A stretch of DNA of 64,000 bases, from assembly GCF_000379765.1 (NCBI RefSeq), contig NZ_KB903431.1:325788-389787 (forward strand), given 5' to 3'. The notes beneath the pieces are model-generated. The model made no database searches, was not told where the DNA came from, and saw nothing but the letters and a program-made list of their open reading frames with translations. The stretch is from Flexithrix dorotheae DSM 6795. GTDB lineage: Bacteria; Bacteroidota; Bacteroidia; Cytophagales; Flammeovirgaceae. A program made the translations under genes and the position numbers. Shown here in pieces: positions 52,975-63,234 of this stretch (position 1 is its first letter; the number at the start of each line of letters is the position of its first letter).

Positions 52975-53808
52975 TTACCTCTTGGTAATCAACTCTTTAG
53001 AGTCTATCCAATTCAGAAATATTTCCTTATTGGTTGGTCCGTGTACATCCAGTACAAAATTGTATAATTCTTCCTGAAGAGCTTTCCCCTGCATTACATT
53101 GTTGTTTTGAAGGAAGTTCGCCACCGATTTTAGTTCAATCAATAAGGTTTCCTCGGGAATAAACAGTGGTTGGAAGGTTACAAGGTTCTGGTTTTCATTT
53201 GTTTGCGTATTAAAATAAATCAGGTCAACCGGATAGGTTTTTTCTGGTTCTACAATTCTTCCTTTAGTTTTGTACAACCTGTTTTTATCTAACACCAGAT
53301 AATCATCCTTTTGAGCCACAATTTTATTTACAGGCCTGTCTTCAGTTTCGTATCTGAAAATAAATGTCCAGCCATTTTCCAATACAAATTTTTCTTTATT
53401 TGGGCCAATCACTAATTCGTCTCCAATGATCACATATTTGTCACTGCCAAAGAAGTTCTTAAAATCAAGAATATTCATGGGGTCACCACCACGGGTACTT
53501 AACTGAATATTTCCTTCAAGCGGAAGAATCACATCTTTTACGAAACTAATAAATTCTCCATCTGCGGTTTTTTCCACTTTCTCACCTCCAACTACCATTC
53601 TTTTTCCAGTTTCATCAAGAACAACTGCTCTTGCTGCAGGATCCAGGAATTTCAATTCATCGGAACTGGAAAGCATGTCACCAACCTTCACAGGATTATT
53701 TGTATTTTTTACCGCAATGTCACCTTTTACATGAACCACATATAAATCTTGTCCAAAACTTATAAGTGTTGTAAGTAATAAAATAATGAACGTGCTTAAA
53801 ATTTTCAT
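52975..53808 (-). CDS. Secreted protein with FecR-like N-terminal region
   Basis: The 277-residue protein has a signal peptide (MKILSTFIILLLTTLISFG then Q). The next 100 residues (VHVKGDIAVKN, VKVGDMLSSSDELKF, ARAVVLDETGKRMVVGGEKVE) resemble the FecR-like beta-rich fold found in anti-sigma and polysaccharide-binding proteins. The middle and C-terminal parts are not recognised. It is expected in the periplasm or on the surface. In Bacteroidota such proteins often occur near CHASE2 or caspase genes; here it is next to a CHASE2 gene, although a terminator separates them. The FecR link is tentative. Confidence 0.6.
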   Translation of the reverse strand: MKILSTFIILLLTTLISFGQDLYVVHVKGDIAVKNTNNPVKVGDMLSSSDELKFLDPAARAVVLDETGKRMVVGGEKVEKTADGEFISFVKDVILPLEGNIQLSTRGGDPMNILDFKNFFGSDKYVIIGDELVIGPNKEKFVLENGWTFIFRYETEDRPVNKIVAQKDDYLVLDKNRLYKTKGRIVEPEKTYPVDLIYFNTQTNENQNLVTFQPLFIPEETLLIELKSVANFLQNNNVMQGKALQEELYNFVLDVHGPTNKEIFLNWIDSKELITKR

Positions 53809-54277
53809 AATTTAATTTATTTAGGTACGCGTCTGAGAGTTGTTTTCGGTTTATTTAGGTTAAATCTCAGACAATAACCAATTTAATTTTAAGGATTTTA
53901 AATTAAAACTCTTTATTGATATAATTATTAATAATTGTATTGCTTCAGCCTTTTTGAAATCGATCTAAGACAATTGACTTAGAAAAGGAATTTGTATTCC
54001 CATCCATTTCCCGGCATTAATGCTCTACTTAATTGGTTTTTATGATGTAATTATAGGATTAAATTGTTTGGGAAGATTATTAAAACAATAGCTTAATCGA
54101 AATTTAATGATTTTAGTTTTATAGAGATAAAAGGAAATTCCTATATCTGTTAAAAAGTGAAAAATTAAAAATTCATCATATTTGACTAAAAGTTTTATCA
54201 GATTTTGGTGCAAAAATAAGCAAATTAAATTTTACAGTAATCAATCTTTTGAATTGGTATTGCATAAATTAGAATAA
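53809..54277. other. Intergenic region, 469 bp
   Basis: It holds an inverted repeat at 53831-53872 and an exact minus-strand -7 box (TATTTTTG, 54211-54218), which would give the FecR-like gene a leader of about 400 nt. Otherwise AT-rich, without a gene. Confidence 0.4.
53831..53872. repeat. Inverted repeat upstream of the FecR-like gene
   Basis: GTCTGAGA (53831-53838) and TCTCAGAC (53865-53872) are perfect complements with 26 nt between them, 23 bp ahead of the ATG at 53808. It could be an operator or a leader hairpin. Confidence 0.45.
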
Positions 54278-55546
54278 TTAGGCAATGCCACCGGTAATTT
54301 CTTCTACCACTCTCTCCGCACTTTCCATTGCTCCATGTAATGTAGCGCTATGACCATAATAATTTGTAGCTTCACCAGCAAAAAAGAGGGTGTTATTCAA
54401 ATTTTGAGCCAGTACCATTCTCTTTCCTTCACTAAAGGGGCTATCAAATGAGTAAGTCCCGTGAATAAATTGTTCTTTAGTCCAATCCATTATATAAAAT
54501 TTATCAAAATTTTTTGAGGCAATTTTATCCCCAAAAAATTGATCAAGTTCTTTAACGAGTATTTCCACTGACTGGTTTCCCAATTTGGCAAGATATTCAG
54601 CTCTTTCAGCCATTATATATCCTACAAGCACTGCCGGAGCTGATTTTCTTCCTGGCCAGGGGTTATAATATAACTGACAATCCTTTCCTCCATAAATCTC
54701 AAAAATATCTTCCTCCCAAAAATGATCCCTAAATAAGAGAAATACTTTCATTCCTGAGCCAAAACCTATCTTCTGGATAGCTTCAATTTTTAATAAGGGC
54801 AATTTCGGTTGAAACTGGATTAAATTGTTTTTTAAAATACTCAATGGAACTGTGACTACCACTTTTTGGGCTTCGTAATAATTAAGCCTGGCATCTTTTA
54901 CCTGAACCTGGTCATTTTCATAAATAATATCAGTTACAATGGAATTCAGTTTTAAATCTTCCTCAATCACTTCTTTAAATTCCTTCAATATATCCTGAAG
55001 AGGTCCTTCTATCTTGTAATCATTTTTTCCTGCTGTCCATAAAGCTTCATTTTTGGCAAGCGATCTCATGCCCAGATGATTATTAGAGGTACCATATTCC
55101 AATCCAAATGCATCTAAAATGTTCTTCGTGTTTTTATAAAAAGCCTGATTTTCCAAATAATCCTGCACGCTTATTTCCTCTCCCTCATATTCCCATTGCG
55201 TATCAAAAAATGTAAATGCTTTATTAAGCTCAGGGAATTTTTCACTGGCCTCTTCTTCCTCATGTAGTGATTCCTTAAAATATATGAGGTTTTCTCCTCT
55301 GATTCTTTGAGGTTTTAGATTCAGGTATTCCAGGAAATTAAATAGTGTAGAATTTTTCCCGTGAATAAATTCCGCCCCAAGTTCAATAGGCAAATCACAG
55401 AAATTAGTGAGTGATTTTATCCTCCCCCCAATTTGAGAAGATGCTTCAAGAATTTGAACTTTAAATCCCTGACTTTTAAGCATGTAAGCACAATAGAGCC
55501 CGGAAATTCCAGCCCCTACAATTATAATATCTGTTTTATTTTCCAT
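54278..55546 (-). CDS. Flavin-containing amine oxidase family protein
   Basis: The 422-residue protein has the N-terminal FAD-binding Rossmann motif IIVGAGISGLYCAYMLKSQG (6-25) and IGGRIKS (41-47), the GR motif of monoamine-oxidase-like flavoproteins. The C-terminal GEATNYYGHSATLHGAMESA near 391-410 is the second FAD contact region. It would oxidise an amine, or a related substrate, with FAD. Polyamine oxidase, carotenoid or other oxidoreductase roles are not distinguishable. No signal peptide. It is transcribed alone. Confidence 0.9.
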   Translation of the reverse strand: MENKTDIIIVGAGISGLYCAYMLKSQGFKVQILEASSQIGGRIKSLTNFCDLPIELGAEFIHGKNSTLFNFLEYLNLKPQRIRGENLIYFKESLHEEEEASEKFPELNKAFTFFDTQWEYEGEEISVQDYLENQAFYKNTKNILDAFGLEYGTSNNHLGMRSLAKNEALWTAGKNDYKIEGPLQDILKEFKEVIEEDLKLNSIVTDIIYENDQVQVKDARLNYYEAQKVVVTVPLSILKNNLIQFQPKLPLLKIEAIQKIGFGSGMKVFLLFRDHFWEEDIFEIYGGKDCQLYYNPWPGRKSAPAVLVGYIMAERAEYLAKLGNQSVEILVKELDQFFGDKIASKNFDKFYIMDWTKEQFIHGTYSFDSPFSEGKRMVLAQNLNNTLFFAGEATNYYGHSATLHGAMESAERVVEEITGGIA

Positions 55547-55589
55547 TTGTGAAGTTTCCCATTAACAGGAAGTGTTTGTCGAAAATGCT

Positions 55590-55597
55590 TATTTTTG
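55590..55597 (+). promoter_or_regulatory. Possible promoter -7 box of the lipoprotein gene
   Basis: TATTTTTG matches TAnnTTTG; the leader to the ATG at 55798 would be about 195 nt. Confidence 0.35.
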
Positions 55598-55797
55598 TAG
55601 CCTAATAGGGTTTTATGAATTCTAAATTAAGATTATATACTATCCAAATTTTAATTTTTACAAAAAAAATCCCATTTTGAAGGAAATATAAAAGCAGGAT
55701 CCGGGACCATAATAATAAACAACTAGGTAAGGATGCTGTATTAGATTACTAACTTGATGAAAATTTTACTGAACTACTAAAAAACTTTACCCCAAAC

Positions 55798-57246
55798 ATG
55801 CAAAATTTTCCCGTTTTGTCTCTAAAAATTTATTTTCCAAAACTCTTAATCTTTCTCATTTTCCTATCCATAGTAGGCTGCAGACCAAAACCAGACGTTT
55901 TTAATGCCGAAAAACCTTATGCACTCATCACCGGAAAGTATAGAAGTTATCAGGAAGCAGCTGCTAATGTGGAAAGGCTATTTAATATGGGAATGGCTCC
56001 TTATACCATTTTGCAGCGGACTGAGACCAATGGTTATTGGTTTTTGAATTTACTGGATGCTTACAAAAGTCTGGAAGGGGCCATGGCCAAAAGGATTGAA
56101 TACGAAGACGATTTTAGTTTGCAATACCTTGATATTGTGAATTTTAATAAATTGTCGGAGGAGATGGAGGAATTCGATGAAGATGATTTTAAATTGTCGT
56201 ATCTAAATGCTGAAAAACCTCCTTTTTCCAACCATTTGTATGAGGTTTTGCAAAAGGCCCCTTTTTCGGATGAATACTTTATTTCCGATTTAAAACTGGT
56301 AAATCCTCAGGATTCTCTGGAAATTATGCAATACGCTTCTCTAAAATCAATTGTATTTGATATGCCAAGGGGAGTTGTTCCCACACGAGTGATTCAACAT
56401 GCTCATGGATTTGTAGAGGTAGATTACAAGGATAATTTAACGGGTACTGCCTTTACCACCCATGTGGTAAAATTGAAAGAGGAAAATCCATTCGGTGAAG
56501 AATTGACAAAATATTTTGCTGAATCCATCATGGATACCAGGGAATATGAATTTGAGGAAATGATACCCAAGAATATTGGAATCAATGAAGAAGTGCAGTT
56601 AAAGGGATATTTGGTGAATATAGAACCCAAAAGAGGGAAATTGGCCAGGTATCTGGTTTTATCGGATAATGACCAGAAATTTTTGTATTTCATCCATTCC
56701 TTGAAATGTTCGGAACAAAACATTCTGGATTTTGCCAGAAATATTTCGCAAAAAAATGGTTTACTTTCCTATCAGCCATTTCATAACACCTTTCTCACTT
56801 TTCCCTCCAAACCGGATTCTTCCCAATTAATGCTTTATTTTAATCTATATAGAATAGGGGAGTCTTCAAGGGGAATTGGAGCAAAATTGGAAGGAAACTA
56901 TAAGTCAAGACATTTGATTTACGATTTGGAAAAAGGTGTTTTTCAATTTGATCTTACTTATCTATACAACAAGGCCGCTGTAGATGATATCTTTACAAAG
57001 GCTTATCAACCAACAAGATATAATAAAAAGGATAGTATTGACATCCGAAACAGCTTAGGGTGGATGACAAAAATAAGGCGAAGAGATAAGGAAAACCGAA
57101 AGTATGTGGATGCTCCAAATGAATTACAATTTACCACCGATCAATTCGTAATCGTAATTTCGAATAAGAAAAAAGCCTGGCTGAAAGAGGAGGATCTATT
57201 CACTTTTGCTCATAATTTACAATTGAATATGAAGACAAAAGATTAA
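55798..57246 (+). CDS. Lipoprotein with SPOR-like N-terminal domain, otherwise unrecognised
   Basis: The 482-residue protein has a lipoprotein signal ending in SIVGC (Cys28). Residues about 38-105 (PYALITGKYRSYQEAAANVE, then MGMAPYTILQR and GYWFLNLLDAYKSLEGA) have the length and beta-alpha pattern of a SPOR domain, which binds denuded peptidoglycan at division sites. The remaining 370 residues are not recognised: charged, with no further membrane segment. Predicted location is the periplasmic face of a membrane. It converges with ispE, 29 bp apart. The SPOR assignment is by pattern only. Confidence 0.65.
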   Translation: MQNFPVLSLKIYFPKLLIFLIFLSIVGCRPKPDVFNAEKPYALITGKYRSYQEAAANVERLFNMGMAPYTILQRTETNGYWFLNLLDAYKSLEGAMAKRIEYEDDFSLQYLDIVNFNKLSEEMEEFDEDDFKLSYLNAEKPPFSNHLYEVLQKAPFSDEYFISDLKLVNPQDSLEIMQYASLKSIVFDMPRGVVPTRVIQHAHGFVEVDYKDNLTGTAFTTHVVKLKEENPFGEELTKYFAESIMDTREYEFEEMIPKNIGINEEVQLKGYLVNIEPKRGKLARYLVLSDNDQKFLYFIHSLKCSEQNILDFARNISQKNGLLSYQPFHNTFLTFPSKPDSSQLMLYFNLYRIGESSRGIGAKLEGNYKSRHLIYDLEKGVFQFDLTYLYNKAAVDDIFTKAYQPTRYNKKDSIDIRNSLGWMTKIRRRDKENRKYVDAPNELQFTTDQFVIVISNKKKAWLKEEDLFTFAHNLQLNMKTKD

Positions 57247-57275
57247 AAGGAACTGTATTCATTTTAGTCAAATTT

Positions 57276-58082
57276 TTATTCCAGAAACCCTTCCCAAACA
57301 GTGTATTGGGATGGGAAATTTAGTGTTGTCTTATTTTCAAAAATGCCAAAAACAGTTGATCCGGAACCTGTCATGCTTGCATATAAAGCACCCTGATCAT
57401 AAAATTTCTGTTTTAACGCTTCCAAAAAAGGGTAATTTGGAAATAAGCTGATTTCAAAATCATTAGACAGTTTTCCTTTCCATTGGTTTACAGGACCTTC
57501 TAATAATACAAATGGATCATCTGTAAGCGGTTTGGGGGTAATGCCTGCATAGGCTTCTTTGGTGGAAATATGTAGTTCTGGGTAAACCAGGATAATATAT
57601 TTTCCTTTCAAACTTAAGTTGGTGGCCTGAAATTGATTCCCTGTTCCTGATACAAAAAGTGGTTTGTTTTCAATAAAAAAAGGGCAATCACTTCCCAATG
57701 TTTGCGCATATTGCTGCATTTTTTCCGAACTCATTTTAAGTTCAAACAAATCATTCAGGGCTTTGAAGGCAAAAGCACAATCAGATGAACCTCCTCCTAA
57801 TCCTGCTCCAATAGGAATGACTTTATGCAAATGGATGGCTACCTCAGGCAAATTAAAATCCTTTTTCAATAACCTGAAGGCTTTCACCACCAAATTCGTT
57901 TCTGGATCTCCGGGAATATCTATCCCGGTGGATTGAAATGAAAAACTAGCGGCTGGAATAATTTCCAGTATATCCGACCAGCCTACAGGGTAGAAACAAG
58001 AAAGAATGTTATGATATCCATCTTGTCTTTTTTCAGTTATGTTTAATCCCAGGTTAATCTTAGCATTCGGAAAAACAATCAT
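57276..58082 (-). CDS. ispE: 4-diphosphocytidyl-2-C-methyl-D-erythritol kinase
   Basis: MEP-pathway enzyme that phosphorylates CDP-methylerythritol toward isoprenoids. From the ATG at 58082 the protein has 268 residues and begins IVFPNAKINLGLNI, the family start; an in-frame ATG at 58172 would add a 30-residue stretch with no family match. The GHMP kinase motif PIGAGLGGGSSD is at 90-101, and MTGSGSTVFGIF near 238-249. AAGG lies shortly before the chosen start. The gene is alone; no other MEP gene is in the window. Confidence 0.94.
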   Translation of the reverse strand: MIVFPNAKINLGLNITEKRQDGYHNILSCFYPVGWSDILEIIPAASFSFQSTGIDIPGDPETNLVVKAFRLLKKDFNLPEVAIHLHKVIPIGAGLGGGSSDCAFAFKALNDLFELKMSSEKMQQYAQTLGSDCPFFIENKPLFVSGTGNQFQATNLSLKGKYIILVYPELHISTKEAYAGITPKPLTDDPFVLLEGPVNQWKGKLSNDFEISLFPNYPFLEALKQKFYDQGALYASMTGSGSTVFGIFENKTTLNFPSQYTVWEGFLE

Positions 58083-58519
58083 TTCGCCTTTTTTTATTTT
58101 AAATTTCCCCAAAATTAATTGGGATATTTTCGAAACCAAAATTGGTGGAAATTCTCTTGGCAAATGCACCAACAGTTTTATGAAATTGGAATTCTCCGAA
58201 TACCTTTTTTTAATACCTGAAAAGGGTGATTTTTTTGCAATTTTTATGCTTTTTAAATTTGTATTTTTTTGTAATTTTTATAATGGATTTGAAGACAGGA
58301 CGGATTACTATGAAATCAGCTTTGAATTACACGTAATCAAATTAAATATTCAATTGAAGTGTTTGGTGTAAGTTCTTGAATTACAGGTTAGTAATAAATA
58401 TATCTTCTTCTTTTAATTGACCTCATGTGAAACTAATGGAACCCTTGGTTTTTACTTTAATTAGTTCCTTGGTATTTAGCTTAAAAAATTGTATTATTGC
58501 GGGAATAACTTAAGAATAA
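58083..58519. other. Intergenic region between divergent genes, 437 bp
   Basis: Contains weak promoter-like sequence ahead of gyrB (TTG near 58467 and TATTATTG near 58490, one mismatch to the -7 consensus). No gene or repeat is recognised. Confidence 0.35.
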
Positions 58520-60466
<1,947 letters not shown>

Positions 60467-60490
60467 TCCCACCCATATTCTGCAATTAAA

Positions 60491-60531
60491 AAAGGCAGTG
60501 GTTTCATTATTGAAACCACTGCCTTTTTCTT
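60491..60531. terminator. Strong terminator after gyrB
   Basis: A perfect 16-bp stem, AAAGGCAGTGGTTTCA and its complement, with a 4-nt loop and T-runs. Confidence 0.95.
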
Positions 60532-60553
60532 TTATTGAAAAACTATTTGACAT

Positions 60554-60591
60554 AAAAAAAGTCAGACCGAAAATTCAGACTGACTTTTTTT
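60554..60591 (-). terminator. Terminator of the rpsF-rpsR-rplI operon
   Basis: AAAGTCAG (60558-60565) and CTGACTTT (60580-60587) with inner GAA/TTC pairing, followed on the minus strand by a run of seven T. Confidence 0.88.
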
Positions 60592-60611
60592 GTAGATCCC
60601 AAAGTTAAAAC

Positions 60612-61055
60612 TTAGGCATTAACAACCTTGATTGTTAATTCGTGTTTTACTTCTTTGTGTAAATCTAATAGTGCTTTATATTCACCAAGGTTTTTGATCT
60701 CACTTAAGAAAGAAATTTTCTTTCTATCTACTTCAAAACCTTTTTCATTTAATTTTTCAGCAACCTGAGTGGTTGTTACTGCACCAAATATCTTTCCTGA
60801 TTCTCCTGCTTTTGCTCCAATTTCAATTACCAAATCACCAATTTTTGACGCCAATTCCTCAGCAACAGTTTTGATTTTTTCGGCCTTGTGAGCAGCTTGT
60901 TTAAGGTTTTCTTTCAATACCTTTTTATTCGATTCAGTCGCAAGGATAGCAAATCCTTGTGGGATAAGATAGTTTCTCCCATAACCAGGCTTAACATTTA
61001 CTATGTCGTCCTTATAGCCTAGTCCTTTTATATATTCTTTTAAAATTACTTCCAT
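60612..61055 (-). CDS. rplI: Ribosomal protein L9
   Basis: Large-subunit protein bL9, 147 residues: N-terminal 23S rRNA-binding domain starting MEVILKEYIKGLGYKDDIV, the KPGYGRNYLIPQGFAILAT segment (22-40), a linker helix and the C-terminal domain ending LTIKVVNA. Third gene of the rpsF-rpsR-rplI operon, 73 bp after rpsR. No ssb or priB between the genes, as is usual in Bacteroidota. Confidence 0.97.
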   Translation of the reverse strand: MEVILKEYIKGLGYKDDIVNVKPGYGRNYLIPQGFAILATESNKKVLKENLKQAAHKAEKIKTVAEELASKIGDLVIEIGAKAGESGKIFGAVTTTQVAEKLNEKGFEVDRKKISFLSEIKNLGEYKALLDLHKEVKHELTIKVVNA

Positions 61056-61128
61056 TATTGTAATATTTTTAAGGGTTAAAACCTCAGTATTTGCATACTT
61101 CGAATTTTCTTCCTAAGAAATTTATAGA

Positions 61129-61380
61129 CTATTTAAAACCGTCAGTTACGTAAGGTAACAAGGCTAATTGACGAGCTCTTTTTACTGCAACAGCAATTTT
61201 CTTTTGAAATTTTAAGCTTGTACCTGTCAACCTTCTTGGAAGGATTTTACCTTGCTCATTTAAAAATTTGGCAAGAAAATCAGGATCTTTATAATCGATA
61301 TATTTAATCCTGTGTTTTTTGAACCTGCAATATTTTTTTTGCTGTTCTCCTCTGTTGATTGATTCGTTTACTAATGTCAT
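61129..61380 (-). CDS. rpsR: Ribosomal protein S18
   Basis: Small-subunit protein bS18, 83 residues, with the typical core [20 protein letters not shown] and [20 protein letters not shown], and the end [13 protein letters not shown]. Its ATG overlaps the rpsF stop (ATGA), so translation is probably coupled. S18 pairs with S6 on 16S rRNA. Confidence 0.97.
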   Translation of the reverse strand: MTLVNESINRGEQQKKYCRFKKHRIKYIDYKDPDFLAKFLNEQGKILPRRLTGTSLKFQKKIAVAVKRARQLALLPYVTDGFK

Positions 61381-61757
61381 TTTTTAGCCTCCTCTTTTTG
61401 TGGTTCAGATTTTTTTGTCTTTTTAAATGCACCAGCTCGCCTTCTCTCGTTGAATTCAACGCCATATTTATCAAGGCTAACTGTTAAGAATCTCATGACT
61501 CTTTCATCCCTCTTGTATTCAATTTCAAGATTAGCAATCACTGTTGGATCTGCCTTAAACTCAAATAAATGATAAACTCCTGTTGTTTTGTTCAGGATTG
61601 GGTAAGCAAGTTTTTTTAGACCCCATTTTTCATCATGGTAAACATCTGCACCGTGATCTGAAAGCCATTTTTTGAACTTATCGACAGTTTCCTCTACCTC
61701 TTGATCGGATAGAACGGGAGTAATTATGAAAACTGTCTCATAATGTTTCAAACTCAT
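61377..61757 (-). CDS. rpsF: Ribosomal protein S6
   Basis: Small-subunit protein bS6, 126 residues: [18 protein letters not shown] near the start, [20 protein letters not shown] in the middle, and a charged C-terminal tail ending KKEEAKK. First gene of the operon, with an exact -7 box at 61810-61817 and a short leader. No S6:S18-type autoregulatory hairpin is obvious in that leader. Confidence 0.97.
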   Translation of the reverse strand: MSLKHYETVFIITPVLSDQEVEETVDKFKKWLSDHGADVYHDEKWGLKKLAYPILNKTTGVYHLFEFKADPTVIANLEIEYKRDERVMRFLTVSLDKYGVEFNERRRAGAFKKTKKSEPQKEEAKK

Positions 61758-61809
61758 GTTTTTAATTAATTTTAAATGTTTGAAAAATTGATATTAAATT
61801 TTCGAGGTG

Positions 61810-61817
61810 CAAATATA
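61810..61817 (-). promoter_or_regulatory. Promoter -7 box of the rpsF operon
   Basis: TATATTTG on the minus strand is an exact TAnnTTTG match, 53 bp before the rpsF ATG. Confidence 0.6.
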
Positions 61818-61876
61818 GTGTTTCTTATTTAATTTGCTACATGAGTTTGAAAATAAATACTACGGAATAAGGTAAC

Positions 61877-63013
61877 TTAATAATACCTTCCAATATACTT
61901 GCTTTCCACAATCTTTTTCTTGATTTCGTAAGGATTAATGGTGCCCTGCTGACTGTATAGAATCTTTCCCCCAGGCTCTACTAATATAGTGTAGGGAAGT
62001 GCTCCTTGCCAGTTTTCATCTATGGCTTCTATGAGTTGGTATTTGTCTTCCAGGCTAAAAAGGTAATTTTGGGTAGCGGCTTCCATTCTTTCCAATTTCG
62101 CCAGCACTTTTTCTTTTTTTTCAGGCTTGTCGGCACTGATGGAAATAAATTCAAAATCCCGCTCCATATACATTCGGTGGATATCCACAAACTCGGGAAA
62201 TTCCATTACACAGGGACCACACCAGGTAGCCCAAACATTTATTAGTCTTAATTTATCAGTATCATTTTTAATTAACTGTTTAATTCCTTCTGGGGAAATT
62301 TCATTTAAGGTAACTTCCTGCTGAGCCCAATTCTCATCAAGTTTCTTTTTCCATTCATTTTTCCATGCCCATTTTACAGAACATCCAAATGTTTTGGTGA
62401 TTGGATTGCTCACTTTTTTATTTGCTAACACTGCATTTATGGCCGATCTTAAATCTTCCGCATTTGCTGAGCCCGGTTTTTCAGAACCATCTAACCTGCC
62501 TACATAACTGAGCTTTCTTTCCTTGTTAAATAAAAAGGCATGTGGAGTGGCAATTGGTCCGTATTTTAATGAAGCTTCCTGGGTTTCGCCATCGTACAGA
62601 TAAGGGAAATTGTAATTTTTTTCTTTAGCTCTTGTCTGCATATCCTTGAATGAATCGCCCAAATCAGAATAGCCTAATTCTCCTAAGGCTACGGCATTTG
62701 GCGCATTCGGAGAGATAACCACAACTTGTACACTTTTGCCTTTATAATCTTCAGTAAGCTGTATTATTCTGTCTTCATAGGCTTGTGCTGTTGGGCAATG
62801 GTTACAACTGAAAATAATTACCAAAGCTTCTTTTTCGGAAAAGTCGCTTAGAGTATATTCCTTTCCATCTACCCCGGGTAATTTAAAATCAGGGGCTTCT
62901 GCTCCAATTTTTAGTGGATTAGGCTTAGGATGTTCTCCTTCCTGAGCAAAAAGTGATGAAAATATGATTACTTGAATGAGCGTAAACAGGCGGGAATAGG
63001 TTTTTATGTTCAT
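61877..63013 (-). CDS. Exported protein with two thioredoxin-fold domains (redoxin plus TlpA-like)
   Basis: From the ATG at 63013 the protein has 378 residues; the ATG at 63061 would put 16 residues before the signal peptide, which starts MNIKTYSRLFTLIQVIIF and ends SSLFAQ. Domain 1 (about 35-185) is a redoxin with the variant site SCNHCPT (C70 and C73) and TPHAFLF. Domain 2 (about 230-378) is TlpA-like with WCGPC (C265 and C268) and the cis-proline loop ALPYTILVEPGG. It would act on thiols in the periplasm, perhaps passing electrons between domains or to cytochrome maturation. Neither partner nor substrate is known. Confidence 0.88.
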   Translation of the reverse strand: MNIKTYSRLFTLIQVIIFSSLFAQEGEHPKPNPLKIGAEAPDFKLPGVDGKEYTLSDFSEKEALVIIFSCNHCPTAQAYEDRIIQLTEDYKGKSVQVVVISPNAPNAVALGELGYSDLGDSFKDMQTRAKEKNYNFPYLYDGETQEASLKYGPIATPHAFLFNKERKLSYVGRLDGSEKPGSANAEDLRSAINAVLANKKVSNPITKTFGCSVKWAWKNEWKKKLDENWAQQEVTLNEISPEGIKQLIKNDTDKLRLINVWATWCGPCVMEFPEFVDIHRMYMERDFEFISISADKPEKKEKVLAKLERMEAATQNYLFSLEDKYQLIEAIDENWQGALPYTILVEPGGKILYSQQGTINPYEIKKKIVESKYIGRYY

Positions 63014-63234
63014 TGTAATAATAGGTTTATCTCCTTGAAGTTTCATTAGGGTAATTTCCAATATTACGGATCAATTTCCGAAAAAAAAACCATAAATTCT
63101 ATTTCTCTTTACATATCCTGAATTTTGAGTAATACTATAATTAAATTCTTCTTAAACTCAACTCACTTTCCCTTTTTCTCAACAATTTGCTATAATAGAG
63201 GATTCAAAAAATAAACTGATCTATAACTGAACTA

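Noticed and set aside
57276-58172. Longer ispE start at 58172
   Set aside because: The extra 30 residues match nothing in the family; the ATG at 58082 gives the exact family N-terminus.
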